Positions 11,961 to 24,145 of a DNA stretch of 64,000 bases are shown here, piece by piece. A program made the translations under genes and the position numbers. Source of the stretch: Acanthosoma haemorrhoidale. Lineage: Eukaryota; Arthropoda; Insecta; Hemiptera; Acanthosomatidae. Location of the stretch: assembly GCA_930367205.1 (NCBI GenBank), contig OV884013.1, positions 89,963,333-90,027,332 of the forward strand, in the 5' to 3' direction. Below the pieces are notes generated by a model. The model was not told the origin of the DNA. It worked only from the letters and a program-made list of their open reading frames with translations, and did not search any database. Positions within the stretch are counted from its first letter, which is position 1. Every line of letters begins with the position of its first letter.

Positions 11961-14234
11961 ATTGTATTATTCAATGATCGAATTTTAGCACAATAAACAT
12001 TACAATGACGGGAAAGTTGATCATGATGGTTGACCAGTACCTAATTGTAGTAAAAGTGCTCACAAAATCTAAAACAAGATATCAGGATTAACCTGATCCA
12101 TGAGCATATATGTTCAATAGATGTAACATCTATTATTAGCTTTGCGAACGTCTATTTGTTAGGGCGTGCTCCCATACCCATAGTTTTGAAAAGTTTAAAT
12201 AAAAAAAATACGAAATTAATATTCACCTTTCATTTATTGAATATAAAGTACCAACTGCCGCAATCGATACTAGATGGGTTCTGCTTTAATTCTTAAGGGT
12301 GGACAATGAAGCTAATCTGCTTATACACAAGAAGGTCACTTTATAATTATCGTTATAAACGATTGTTTAAATAGTTACATGTCAATGGATAACATGAAAC
12401 TAATCATTATACATGGTTGATAGTTATAACTGCTGTTGAGAGATGTTAGATTTCCGTCCAATTTATTAAGTGAGAAATGTTCTGAAAATTAGCTGTAATT
12501 AATGTCATCAGGCCTAGTTTGAGATGGTTAAGGAGAAATGTTGACTGCTTGAACCAAACACAAAGGAATTGTTTCTAAATTGGAGGGATTAATAGTATGG
12601 TTTAATCAGCCAACAGCCAGAAGAGATTCCGGTATCTCTACAACCATCTGCCACTAAACCTGATGCAGGTTTACTTAATAAGTGAAAACGTTATATAATT
12701 TTAAAATCGATAAAAAATTTATCTCTTTCATCCGCCTATTCTTATAACATTACAAACGCATAAACTCATTTATATATATTTACGGCTAACAATCAACTAC
12801 CAGTATTTATTGTATTTTTGATTACATCTGTTCTTCCTGATCCCAAATATATTAGACATAAATTACTTTCATTTTTGTTATTCACGAGCCATTTTCATTT
12901 ATATAATACAATGAATAATTTATTTTAAAATGATTTCTCTTTTTAGTTACTATGTGTTACTTATATATGTTGTGACATAAAGTTATTTTCATTCAACTGA
13001 GTAATATAAGTCAATTTTTAAAGTGTACACAGTGTTCTGGAAAGTTTGCAATAAAGGTATTTTGCTGAAAACTGCAGTAATTAAATTATTAATTATTTAT
13101 TTAAAGTATATTTTCTCATTTATTTTTAAATTCGACCTGTTTTCACTCAAGAAAAAGTCAAATTTCATTATTTAGTATAAACATTTTTAATTGTAATTTT
13201 TAAAACACATCATGACACTTGATCATCATAGAGAAATTACATTTTACATGTCATTGTGTCATACACAACCATTACTAATATACAGACTTGATATTATTCG
13301 TAATTAAGAAAAATATTATATAATTTATAATCTTAGAAATTATGCATATTTTACAAGTTTTTATTAAATGCAGTAATAGGAAATTGAATATATATGGTAG
13401 AAAATATACTGGAACTTCAGTTCTGAAAAAAAAATCATTGGAAGTGGTTGTTTTATATTTAGGGTGGTTATTACTACTTATATTATAAAGAACTTATATT
13501 GTGATTTTTATTATATCAATATAAAATATTATGCTTTAAAGGGGGTTTGTAAATCTGAAAATTCTTATGTGGTTGGTAGGCAATAATTGGAATAATATAT
13601 GGGGAAAATCCGGCGATATTTTAACAAATATACAGGGTGTAACGTAAATGATGTTTGAAGCTTAGAGAAGGAATAGAAGAATTCAAATTCCACAGAAAAC
13701 TTTATTTCGGCTATGGCCCAATTCCAAACAGAGAAGGATAAAATTAAAATTTTGTGTTTTTTTTTAAGGTTGTCACGTTTTTGTTAAATAGGAAGCTATA
13801 ACTAAAAAAATATTTAAGTTAGGTAATCCGCGATTCCAGTATCTTTAACTAGACAAAAGTTCCTTCAAAACCAAGTAGATTTAGTCTTTGTAAACATCAT
13901 TTAAAGGTGCTTCCAAGCGGCTAAATTATGTAAAACTCTGTTTTTTTGTAAAATCACGGATTATTCTGAGTTTTTCATTAGCCTCTTCAAAGTACCTGTG
14001 TTTTCAGTAAAGCTCTGATTTACTATTAAAGGTAATTTAATTAGGATAAATTATTAAAAAAAAATTTATGTGACCTGGGAAGTATCCTAGTAAATTAATT
14101 ACTACAAAATTTTATTTATTAAAAATATGTAAAGTAAAATATTTAATTTGGGTACAACAAATGAAATTTTCCTTTAAAAACTAATGAGTCACATCACTAA
14201 TTTATATAAAATAATAACATTTAATAGTAATACT
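11961..14234. other. Gene-free AT-rich DNA
   Basis: No gene recognised. At 13633 a word, ACAGGGTGTAACG, resembles termini of some insect DNA transposons and miniature elements, but I found no matching inverted end. A less AT-rich patch at about 12420-12670 contains several TAAT-type words and is not repeated elsewhere here. Confidence 0.35.
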
Positions 14235-14246
14235 TAATGTTCTATG

Positions 14247-14519
14247 GGATCACCAATCTGCAGATTCTGCAAGAAAGAGGGAGAAACGGCACGTCATATA
14301 ATATGTGACGGTGATAACTTAGCTAGAAGGCGATACCTTCACTTTGGTAGTGATCGCATTGCAGACCCCAAACTATGTGAACTGATCGATCCATTCAGTA
14401 TCCTCAGATTTGCAAAGGCCGTGGGCCTGTCACATATATAGGACAGGAACATGGACGGCGCACAATAGGTCTCACTGAGGCCGCGGTGCACAAATGCCGG
14501 AACAAATAATAAATAAAAA
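14247..14519 (+). mobile_element. 5'-truncated LINE tail with 12-bp target duplication
   Basis: The open frame 14244-14441 encodes the C-terminal end of a LINE ORF2. It has a C-x2-C...H...C knuckle (from GSPICRFCKKEGETARHIIC), then L-A-R-R-R and a tail ending in G-L-S-H-I, as is usual downstream of the RT in Jockey/I-type elements. A short 3' UTR and the A-rich tail ACAAATAATAAATAAAAA follow. The duplication TAATGTTCTATG is present at 14235-14246 and 14520-14531, so the insertion is bounded exactly. The first ATG belongs to the target duplication, not to the element. It is a dead-on-arrival insertion, but its short frame is still intact. Confidence 0.88.
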
Positions 14520-14531
14520 TAATGTTCTATG

Positions 14532-17019
14532 TAACCATAATATTAAATTATTTTAATCTGAATTGTGTGCCCTTTATCATGGGCGCAGCATTCCTTCGTC
14601 CTTTCCAAGATGGCTCGGTGGTTTCAAGGACCTTTGCCATGTGAATTCTCATTTCTTTGTATTTTTGAAATATTCTTTCTAGTAGCCCTTGTTTCAATAT
14701 GTTCGGAATAAACCATCGTCTTTAACTTCCCTCAGACATAAAAGTCCAGGGTTTAATTCCCGACTTCTCGCCGCCCACCTCACTGATCTAGGCCGCGCTA
14801 TCCACCTTTCCCCAAAACGCCTCTTAAGCTGTAGTAGCTAGAGCTCTAAGAGATCAGCCGAATTGAATTAATTGGGGGCTAAGGAGTTATTTCAACATTA
14901 TCATGATATAGATGTTCACCTGCAACAAAACACAGATTTTGTCATAAGCTTTAGTAAGTATTTAATTTTTTGAGGGGGAATAGATTATTCATTTATTCAC
15001 GAAGGATGATTACTTCACAATAAAAACCTATTAAATTATTATCGTTTTTATTAGACCCGCTACGCCCACTTTTCCCTCTCACATGCTCATCCTAATTACA
15101 TTTTCATGTAAAAAATTGGCGGTTTTCCGTTCTTTTTTAAATGTGAAGTAATGATAATAAGTTCATACCTTAAAATAAAATTTAATTTGTTAAATCCACA
15201 TTGAATATTTTATTTTAGCAATTAATTTATTAAAATACATCCCAGGTCACATACATTATATAATTGTTTTACATAACTGGAGTTGAATCTAAGCTTATTC
15301 TGTAACATACTTCAACTTAACTAACATGAACTTATTGAACAAAGAAGTTTTTCTAGAAGTGAGAAATTTGTAGTCCAGTAGCCTAAATATAAAATTCCGA
15401 AGATTAAGTAAAGTCAAGTTACCCTATAATTATGCTATACTAATTATATACTACACAGTATAATTACCATTTTATTAAAAATATACCTAATAAATGTTTG
15501 ATTCAATTCGATTCAACAAATTGAAAATAATATTTTATTCATAACTATATTTATTAAATTATTTAAATTAGGAGGATTATTATTATAAATTAATATGTTT
15601 AATTGCAGTAAAGGATGGTGGGTTACAGTAAAGAAAATAAAAGTAATTACACATGTGTGTGTGTAAATAAATATACGTAAAGGAGAGAATCCTGATTAGA
15701 TGGGTTAAAACCTTAACACGTTAAAAACTGCAGTTTACAAAAAACTTCAAAACTGATTGAGTCTACTGCGTCACTCTGATTACTAACTGCAATTTGCCTG
15801 TTTTTTTTCTTTACTCTTTTACTCAACGGCTAACTAAGGATTGGAATAATTAACAGCTCTGATTTGGCCATATACTCTGCCTTTGTTTGAACGATCTGTT
15901 CGCAATCGTAGTATACAATTTATTAGTCGAGTGGGCTAATTGAGTATGCACAAGTACTCAATTGAGTATGTACAAGTACTTAATTATCCATGAGAGGTCA
16001 TGCACACTATAGTTTTCCGGCACGTAACCCCAGCATCATAAAAAAGCTTTTTCCAAAGGGTGAAGGGTCCTGATTAGGTATGTGCCCCAGGATACCTGAC
16101 AAAGTTGGATAATTGCTCAAATGATTAAATATATCATACAAAATAAGTGAATTTAATTTGATCCTGAAATCTCATTGCAATATACACAGGGTATTTTAAA
16201 CTACACAATTTGTGTTCGCAGTCAATGCTATGTTTTGTTTTTTCCATAGCAGAGGGTACGGAACCTTTTCTACTAGAGGGTACCGTTTCTATAAACAAGA
16301 TTAAGCTTTTCAAAAGAAAATATTTATTTACCTAGATTTAAGGTTATTAAATATTGGGTCGAGTTGGTCCTAAAGGGATTTATCGTCAGATTGAATTTGG
16401 TTATTTTCTTAGATTAAGGTTTCAGTGGTTTAGGTTTATTTTTAGTTTTTAGTGAGTTTGATAGTGATTTAGGGATAACGAGAATGAAAGTATTTTCGTA
16501 CCTTTATGGTATACCGAATCATTGCTTCGCTACTTATCATGGGTTTAAGCTGAATTATTTCATTCCCATGAATTGTTTTGATATGAAGTAAAGTTACTGT
16601 CAGGAGTTTTAATTTATCTCAATTTCGGCATTTTGGCATTGTTTGGACTTGGACTTTGGCTAGGATGATGGATGTGTTCGTCCATTGCTGTTACGATAAC
16701 TCTATTTGTTTTTACAGTGAAAGTAGTATACATGGATAAATGTAAATATGAATACAATATTGTTTGTATCGTAATAGTCTATAGTTCTTACGCTAAATTG
16801 CTAACAGGAATGCTCATTTTCAAAACAGGATCAGGCAAGTGGAAAGGGGCTGCGCAAAGTACAATATAAATCGTAAAAATTATAAAAACTAGATGTAATA
16901 ACTATTAGTAATTCAATTCTTTGCAGTATCTACTGAATTTCTACAAAATTATCTAATATATATGAGCTCATCCACCTAGTTTAACCAAAGTCCAGGTGTG
17001 ATGGCGATTAGTTGAATAG
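14532..17019. other. Gene-free DNA with a possible SINE trace
   Basis: No host gene seen. Near 14750-14765 the plus strand has a B-box-like GGGTTTAATTCCC followed by GC-richer sequence to about 14830, consistent with a decayed tRNA-derived SINE; no clear A box was found. A 22-bp tandem pair lies at 15939-15982. The rest is AT-rich. Confidence 0.35.
15939..15982. repeat. Two 22-bp tandem units containing a palindrome
   Basis: Two 22-bp units beginning ATTGAGTATG (15939-15960 and 15961-15982) with two differences. The junction forms the palindrome TACTCAATTGAGTA. Confidence 0.85.
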
Positions 17020-17024
17020 AATAC

Positions 17025-17105
17025 TGTCGGGAAAGGTTGAACAATTGTCGGAGGTGAACAATTGTCGGAAAAGGTGAACAATTGTCGGAGGTCAACAATT
17101 GTCGG
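17025..17105 (+). repeat. Minisatellite of the LTR terminal hexamer
   Basis: TGTCGG, the terminal hexamer of this LTR family, occurs at 17025, 17046, 17063, 17083 and 17100. The units are alternately 17 and 20-21 bp long and share the core GAACAATTGTCGGA. The 3514 copy has only one terminal hexamer. Confidence 0.85.
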
Positions 17106-17883
17106 ATTGTTGTAGTTAATAACATGGACCATGTTCCATGTAGACGTTAATATCTGACTTCATTTTTTGATAGGAATGTGTCCCGACAAGACACTGTGTT
17201 CAGGATGAGGTTAGAGGTTCATAAAGAATAAGACCAGTTTTCAGAGTTCGGGCGAGAGATCGGCAGCGTAATAAGTACAAGTCGTCAGAGGTCTGCTAGA
17301 GGCTGTGTGGCAACGTGCCGTCGTAGAGGTGTGGCATAGCGAGAGTAGATTAGCGGAAGGGTGAGTAGGCGTATCGCGACGAGTGATAGCGGCTATCTGT
17401 ATGTAGAGACTAGAAAATAGTGAAGAGTGGGCCTACCAGGGCCAAGTGGCCCTGGTGTCAAGTTACAAGTAGTGTGGCTCAGGAGACTAGGAAACAGAGT
17501 AGTTCCTCAGGGCGAAAAACCCTTGATATAAATATACACCCCCCTCCCTCATGGAAGGCGGAGCCGGTGTGCAGGTGGTCTGGTTTACGATACGCAGGTG
17601 GCCAGTGCATTTTAGGTTTATGGCCGTTGGGATAAAAGGGTGTGTTTTTTATGGCTGCTAGGGTCTCTCCCACTTAGGTCATTTGACCGCCTCTAGGTGC
17701 CCCTATGTCTGCCTGGCCCTACCCCAGATTTTATTGCCGTACCCTATCCTCTGTTACTTGTTTTTATCTCTGCCGATCCCTCTATGATTTATTACCAGAA
17801 GTTACATAGATTTGCATTTCTATTATAATACATTATGAACCAGAGTGTAGGGTAATTTACATATATAGTTAGCGGTCGCTACA
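17025..17883 (+). mobile_element. Solo LTR, long-LTR family, subfamily A
   Basis: An 859-bp solo LTR starting TGTCGG and ending GGTCGCTACA, flanked by a perfect 5-bp duplication, AATAC, at 17020-17024 and 17884-17888. It is homologous to 3514-4326 for most of its length. A TATA box, TATAAATA, lies at 17527-17534, which supports plus orientation and places U3 at roughly 17025-17550. The first 80 bp are unusual: the terminal hexamer is repeated five times (separate entry). No internal coding region remains. Confidence 0.9.
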
Positions 17884-17888
17884 AATAC

Positions 17889-19114
17889 TTTTCATAGAGT
17901 TTTTTTAATATAGTTATATTTGTCAAATCAAAGGCTTTAAACAGTTTCCACTTAGTAAATATATTTGATTTACTATCATAAACACAAAAAAACAAAAGTA
18001 AAACATATAAAAATCAATAGTATACTAACTAAATTGTATTATTACTTAATGTAAAATATCCCTTCTAATGTAATAGTAGGACGTATTAGAAGTATTAGTA
18101 GTAGGATCTAAGTGGGTTGGATACATTGCAGAACTTCCAGGCCTAGACAGTTCAACTATTTCCTCAAGCCATCATTGAACAGCAAACACTCAACAAAGTC
18201 TCCAAGTTCTTTTCTAATTCTCCATGCTTTATCGACGGTAGATTATATTTCCAAGCTCTTTCCTATAAATAAAGAGAACGCTTCAATCTCTCTCCATTCT
18301 TTATGCTATTGACTGCCACTCTCCAAACACCATTTTTGTTTTTAATAATCCTTTAAAGTTCATCGAACAAACCTACCAATATTTTTATTTTCTCAAACAT
18401 CTACTGTTAGACTGCTTAGAGTATTAAAATGTTTTGTATAACATGTAAACAATGGTCTTCCACGAGATAAATGTAATAAAAATATTCTATTTATTTTTAT
18501 TATAAGGAAATTTCTTTTTTTTTTAACAATAAAGAGCTATGCAAACGCATATAACAGTTGCCTCATGTGCATTTTAGCTTTCAAAAGGTGGTTTTAAAAT
18601 GCCTTTATACAAATAAGCTTGATACTTAACACTGCTGCATTTGTAAGGTGGTACCTAGATGTTATCTAAATATTATTCTGTGTTCTTCACGCAATGTTTT
18701 TATTCTTATTCATATAAATTTGTTTTATCTGTATACAGTTTTATAAAGTATTTGCAACTACCGCGGGAGAAAAAAAATACTTCTTATTCATTATAGCATA
18801 ATTGAAAATGAAGATGATTTTGACGTTTGATTAGTATATATTGCACGCGTTTCACAATCACACGTAAGAGGTGATAAATGAGTAGTATTAGCAAAAACTT
18901 TGGGCACTAATGGTAATTATCCAAGATTTTTTATACAGGCCAATCGAAGCTAATTATAGACTACTATTCATTCTCATTAAAGTAATACTAGAAAATCATG
19001 GCAGTTATAAAAAAGACTTTACTATTTCTTTTATTGTTTCCGAAGATTTTGAAATTTAAAGAAGACTAACATATGAAGCTATATCAGAGGCTCACACATT
19101 CGTATATAAAACCT
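17889..19114. other. Gene-free AT-rich DNA
   Basis: No gene or clear repeat. Several homopolymer T/A runs and short TA words occur. Nothing in the translations matches a known family. Confidence 0.4.
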
Positions 19115-20050
19115 ATAATGATTGGAAGGCTGGTGCTGTATATACCGATTTCGTCCGCGTACGCCGACACCTCACAGTATGAGGGAAATAAAGAAGTCGG
19201 AAGCAGGAGTTTATTACGTTAGTAGTAGGATATTCCTTTCCTGGGTAGCTGCTTTAGTAATACGTTCTGAATCCCATCGTCCCCTGGTGCCTTGTCCCCG
19301 TTGGTCCGCCAAATGAATACAGCCACTTGCCTATGAGACGTGTAGATTTCGGTCCTGGTGGGGAAGGAGAGGGAGTGGGGTTCGAGGGCTCCGATTGGAT
19401 TGGCCTGACTCAATGCGCCCTAGTGATCTGTCCAGTGGGGGGGGGGGGATAAACTGCCCATGTACAAGCAGCCTTACACTACTCTTTTCGGATCGGCAGG
19501 TCTTCACCAGTCGCCACATGCGTTTGTGATCGCCGTGTAGGCTTGTTAGGTGGTCTTTCCATACCAAGTTTTTCTTCTGGGCCATCAGGGACTTTACTTG
19601 TGTTGTGCGGGCATTCAAAACTGGTTTTAAGTCCCTGTTTTTGGTTCTAAACCACCTGTTCTTGATATTGTTGTGTCTAATCAGTTGTAGGATGTGTTCC
19701 TGAGGTTTCCTTAGAGAAGAAGGTGCCGTAGCGAATTTCGGAATCGAGGCGTCGGTGGCTCGGTCGATGACATCTTGAAGCTGATAGACAGCGCAGTCGA
19801 TATCCCAGGTGTGTCTTAGAGGCGCAATTATGGGTAGCTCGGTCTTGATAAGGTGTTTGTAGAGGCCCCACCGGGCCTTATCGTACCTGAATCTCGAATC
19901 ATCCAGTGACTTTGTGTGGCTGCTGTGTTAGTAGTAGGTCGGGTGTAGAAGTCCTGTTGGGGTTGGAAAAGTGTCTGAAGGTCGGCAGGCGTAACGTAGC
20001 GTTGATTGGATTATACGGAGATCATCGATTGGGTGATATTGATATTGTTT
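19115..20050 (-). mobile_element. LINE ORF2 fragment: endonuclease end to RT, frameshifted
   Basis: Minus-strand reading from about 20050 downward gives, in broken frames, the end of an endonuclease domain (N-P-N-R-T-S-T-P-D-L-L-L), a linker with RHNNIKNRWFRTKNRDLK, a segment with W-K-D-H-L-T-S-L, then the early RT motif KAPGDDGIQNVLLKQLPRK. Just downstream (about 19130-19160) is a Y-A-D-E motif in the position of the RT catalytic F/Y-A-D-D, so most of the RT between the early motifs and the catalytic box is deleted. Order and spacing fit a Jockey-type ORF2. A 12-G run at 19437-19448 interrupts it. No poly(A) tail or target duplication was found. Confidence 0.8.
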
Positions 20051-20439
20051 TTTTTATTATGGATTTATTATGGATCCATTAAAAGAGATTGAGCTCAAAT
20101 TTCATATTTTTTTTTGTAATTAGTAATAACTATCCTTGTTCAAAAGGAATTGAATATTTTTTTATATAATTTTTGTCAGCACTCTATACAATTATAATTA
20201 TTTGTTATAACCATTTTATTTGGAATATATTTCACAATTCCCAGTTCCTCAATTTATTAATAACTAGAACATTAGCCTTGAGATCGGGCGATTCAATCGG
20301 AATAAATTCCTATGTCAAAGACATAAAACAATGTGAATCAAAGATCTCATGACGGACCTGCCAAATTAGTTAATGTAAATTAATCAATAAAGTAGAAAAA
20401 TAAATGGTAAAAAATAAGGTAGGTTTCAATATATATATA
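20051..20439. other. AT-rich insertion or deletion scar between LINE pieces
   Basis: If 20440-20745 and 19115-20050 belong to one LINE, the endonuclease domain should lie here. Instead the sequence is AT-rich with no coding similarity, so the domain was deleted or replaced. Confidence 0.4.
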
Positions 20440-20745
20440 AAACGGGTGTCTGTAAGGACAGCGACGTCTGGCGAGTGGCATCGTTGAAACATCTCTACGT
20501 CGGCTTGTTTGGGCCGAAAGCCACAAACGTTTTAATTTAAAATTACATGGCCGATCAGTTGGATGCCCTGTCCATCCGTGGTAAGACCCTGTCTACCAGC
20601 GTGGTGAGCTGGGAGGTCTGCTGGTTCTTCGCTGTGAGTATGGCGCTCATCATATTGAACATAGCGTCTGTGTTAGCAGCGGGTTGAGGCAGGGTTGCTG
20701 GGACTTCTTCTGGCGCCCAGGTTAGCGGAAGTCACCTGTGAGTAG
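20440..20745 (-). mobile_element. Probable LINE ORF1 C-terminal fragment
   Basis: A GC-richer segment whose minus-strand translation (about 20745 to 20545) includes FNMMSAILTAKNQQTSQLTT and ends in a stop near 20545, the style of a LINE ORF1 tail just before ORF2. It lies upstream, on the same strand, of the ORF2 fragment at 19115-20050, which agrees with ORF1-ORF2 order. No zinc knuckle was seen, so the ORF1 call is an inference from position and composition. Confidence 0.45.
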
Positions 20746-22759
20746 GAGGCGGTTTTACTATAATTAACAACAATTTGAGCAATTGAGAACGAAAGTATAT
20801 ACCGCTTAAAACGCTTGCGAATGAGAGAGAACTAGCTTGCAAGAACACAAAATAAGACTTATTTGCTTAATCTAAACCCACAACTAGCAATTAAAGCATA
20901 TAAGCAACATTGTAAGATACTCTTAATTACTCTTAATAATTTTATGTATTTAAAAAAAAAGTATTTTCCTCCTTAATTTAGACGATTATTCTACGACCAG
21001 GGATTACTCTATTTCTAATACTATAATTACCCATATGAAACACCCTAGTCGATGAACGAAAAAGTCAACATTCACCACGATTAAAATATCAAGTTTACAA
21101 TATCTCAATAAGTAGAGGTAAGAAGATTAAACATTTCTCTGGGAGCAGTTGTTGTGGCTGTGGAAGAATCGCAGGCTTAACAAACATTGAGAGGGGGGCT
21201 TTAAAAGGAATAAGCTCCTCAGGCTGATTAATCAAGTAATTTAATTAATGACCTTACGCTATTTTTTTTTTTGGTAGCATTAAGCTTTTGCAGAATCATT
21301 ATTATTTGATACATCCATTCATAATTTGATTAATTATAACATCTGGGGGCTATATGTGGCTGAAATACACATCAAAATATAACTTTCTGCTGTATTTGGA
21401 TGAATTTGTTGGGATAATGGCTTGGGCTGATATAATACGTCTAAATACGTAAGAAATTACAGTTCGTTATCCACCAATTACTGAATCCCAGTTTCGAGTA
21501 TATTACTTACAATAAAAAGCTAAGTTTTTTTTGTATATCATAAACTGATTTTTCTACAGGTCTGCTGCTAATAATATTGGCTATTAGTTAATACCATGAG
21601 GTATAAAAACAAGATATTTTAGTAATTTAAAAAATCGCTTAAATTACAAGTCATCTTAATATATTTATATCACACTCAAAACCATATATTCCCATCTATT
21701 TCCAAATCAGAGAACTAACTCGCCCATCAACAATGAAACATGCACAACTCAAAAAGTGCTGTTTTTAGGAAACCGCGTTTAAACTTTCTGACTTTCTTAA
21801 ACACCATATTAAGGCTGTTTCTGATTTTTTTTTTTTTAGTCCTAATAACTGTAGTTTTATATTACCTGACCGTTGTTATTATTTTTCAAAAACAACAAGA
21901 ATTTTTTTTGAGTAGTTCCTCTTTCATTATGGGTGTCTAATAATAATAATTTTATCTGAAATTACTTTCAGGGATGATAGTTGGGAGCGCATGTAGGAGA
22001 AATTTGAAGAATTTTTTTCAGGTTTATTATTTTCAGCATAGCTACCCCTTTTAGTCAAATGCTAATGATCAAATTATAAGTTGTTTTGGTATATAATTAC
22101 ATAGAAATTGAGTATGTTTTATGATCAGGGTCTATAATTGACACAATGCAAAGTAAACTTACTGGCAATATGCCACTTGTGTTACAAACCTCTCAAAAAG
22201 TTAGGAATTATCATCCTGAGTAAATAAAAAATACCCTCGTTTTTGTAAAACATTACAGTGTATTTATTAGCTAACGTCCTCTAGAGCTAATTTCGTTATA
22301 GCCTTAGGCCTTAGAAATAATTACGTTGAGGCTTAGGTTTAACAACGTTAACTTTTAACATTGTCCAAACTCAGCTCCTTCAATTTGTAGGCACTCTAGT
22401 TAATTATAAGAGTTTTTGCAGGAAAGAATGTATTATTACTTTAACGAGGAATAATGAACAATATTTTTTATTTTCTTAGTCAGGTTAGGTGGGTTACAAT
22501 CCTGTTTCCTTTCTCACCACACAGTGGATTTTGCTTTTTGGCTAACTGACTTGAAGCGATACATATACAGATCATCACATATTGACATACTTCTATTATT
22601 TTGAGATATACCTGAATAATCTGCCGGCTGCCTACTGTTTATGCTATTTAATTTTATCCTTAGCGACACCGACCATATGAATTTGCCGTTATTTCCCTCT
22701 CTGCCATTCACTGTTAACATACCCCCCCCCCCCATTTAAAATATTGATATATTGTTTCC
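20746..22759. other. Gene-free AT-rich DNA
   Basis: No gene recognised. A 12-C run lies at 22722-22733, directly before the LINE fragment at 22760. A short minus-strand open frame at 22514-22735 starts within that run and has no family resemblance. Confidence 0.4.
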
Positions 22760-23094
22760 TTAGATTTATACTCAGGATCTCCCGAAACTGTCGCATTTCG
22801 CGTCACTACTTCGAGTTATGACGGCTTCATCTTTCCGCCAGTATCCATTACTTCATTGGATTCCTCCTCTTCAACACTATAATGACTAAAAAGCCCCCTT
22901 ACCTTCACGAACTTCTCCTATTTAAATCAGGTACCGAATCCCGCAATACTAGATCCTACCCTTTTGACTTGTATTTCCATTCTCACAAATCTACTTCCTT
23001 TGACCATTCTTTTCTTATCTGTGCCACAAACCTTTGAAACTTTATCATCTCGTCGGCCAATTTAAGGATTCATAATTTATCACTTCAGTGCATT
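22760..23094 (+). mobile_element. CR1-like LINE ORF2 C-terminus
   Basis: Plus-strand translation of about 22885-23075 reads as the tail of a CR1/L2-like ORF2, with PPYLHELLLFKSGTESRNTR, then a region with FDHSFLICATNL. That tail (pattern LP..L......S..R..., then S-F...A...W-N) is usual for the extreme C-terminus after the RT. Stop codons interrupt it near 23040. It is 5'-truncated, with no readable RT upstream. The minus-strand LINE at 26690-28600 may be the same family but lacks this part, so I could not compare them. Confidence 0.7.
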
Positions 23095-23175
23095 TCATTT
23101 TCATGTCCATTTCAATTTATATCATTTTCATGCCCATTTCAATTTATTTCATTTTCATGTCCATTTGATTTCATA
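23095..23175 (+). repeat. Three 27-bp units in LINE 3' UTR
   Basis: Three copies of a 27-bp unit beginning TCATTTTCATG at 23095, 23122 and 23149, the last partly degenerate. They follow the CR1-like tail at once. Short tandem repeats at the 3' end are common in CR1/L2-type LINEs and can take the place of a poly(A) tail. Confidence 0.85.
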
Positions 23176-23878
23176 ATAAAAGTGGTTTTACCAAAAGGTC
23201 CAAGGATAACCTATTAGTACCTGAATTGGAGCTCACACGCTGTACAGATGATATCAGCCTAAAATTCGCTCCCTTAAAATCAAGAAATTCTAATAAATAA
23301 ATTTATTTTTACTAATCAACATCATACTATACACGACTGAGGCAATATACACGACGTATTTTAGTAATTCTTTTGTTTTTTCCTCAAACCTGAACCAGAA
23401 CTATGAAATATGGACCATCAATTATAATTAATTGGCTTTTTATGATAGTTTTAATGCAATGATCAATATAACAAATTAATAGCTCTCTATGATATTAAAT
23501 CATTTCGGAACGGATCAGTTCTGTGATAAGCCAATATTGACATTAGTTACCAGCTACAAAATACGTGAATCTCTGTAATTAGTGATTAATCTGACGAAGG
23601 GAGGAAGGCAGAATGGGCTTCAAACTCAATCAACCCAATTGGGCTCGGTCGATCACCAAACTGTCATCCTCTCCCACATCTTGTCTGCAACGCTGTTCAA
23701 ATAGATCTTAAAAATCACAGGCCCTCTTCAAGGAAAACTAACTCTCCAGGTTTATAAGGTAAGCTGAAGTTGGCACTGAGGTAATAAGAAAACGGTAAGA
23801 GCTATTTATTATTTTGATTTATTTTTTAGCTAATAGCTTAGATTCAATGTCTGTTACTTGTTCTATACAACGCTCCAT
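23176..23878. other. Gene-free spacer
   Basis: AT-rich to moderately AT-rich sequence. The patch at about 23580-23760 is GC-richer but has no coding similarity. Confidence 0.4.
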
Positions 23879-23889
23879 TAGAAAACACT

Positions 23890-24134
23890 ATTTTTTTTTT
23901 TTTTTTCTCCATAGCCCCTTTAAATTTCTAGATAATTATATAGAATTATAGATCCTCAGGTGAATCTATTTACAATTTATTTTGTATTTCCTGTAGCATC
24001 ACTACATTATATACAGGTTTTGTTATTTTATAGAAATTATATAATGAATAAACAAGTATAATGATATAAATTATAGGTGACTGGACTAAACTGACTAATA
24101 AAGGTAATGGGGCTCACCTCGAAATAAAATATAA
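23890..24134 (-). mobile_element. LINE 3' UTR insertion with poly(A) and 11-bp duplication
   Basis: A 245-bp minus-strand insertion consisting only of LINE 3' UTR. Its poly(A) tail appears as the T run at about 23891-23907. The target duplication TAGAAAACACT lies at 23879-23889 and 24135-24145. The body matches, inverted, the 3' UTR of the plus-strand LINE at 4904-5522 (5335-5460), and more weakly 59502-59575. It contains no coding sequence and is an extreme 5' truncation. Confidence 0.88.
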
Positions 24135-24145
24135 TAGAAAACACT

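Noticed and set aside
13633..13960. ACAGGGTGTAACG as end of a DNA transposon or MITE
   Set aside because: No complementary end or TA duplication was found within reach. One short word is not enough.
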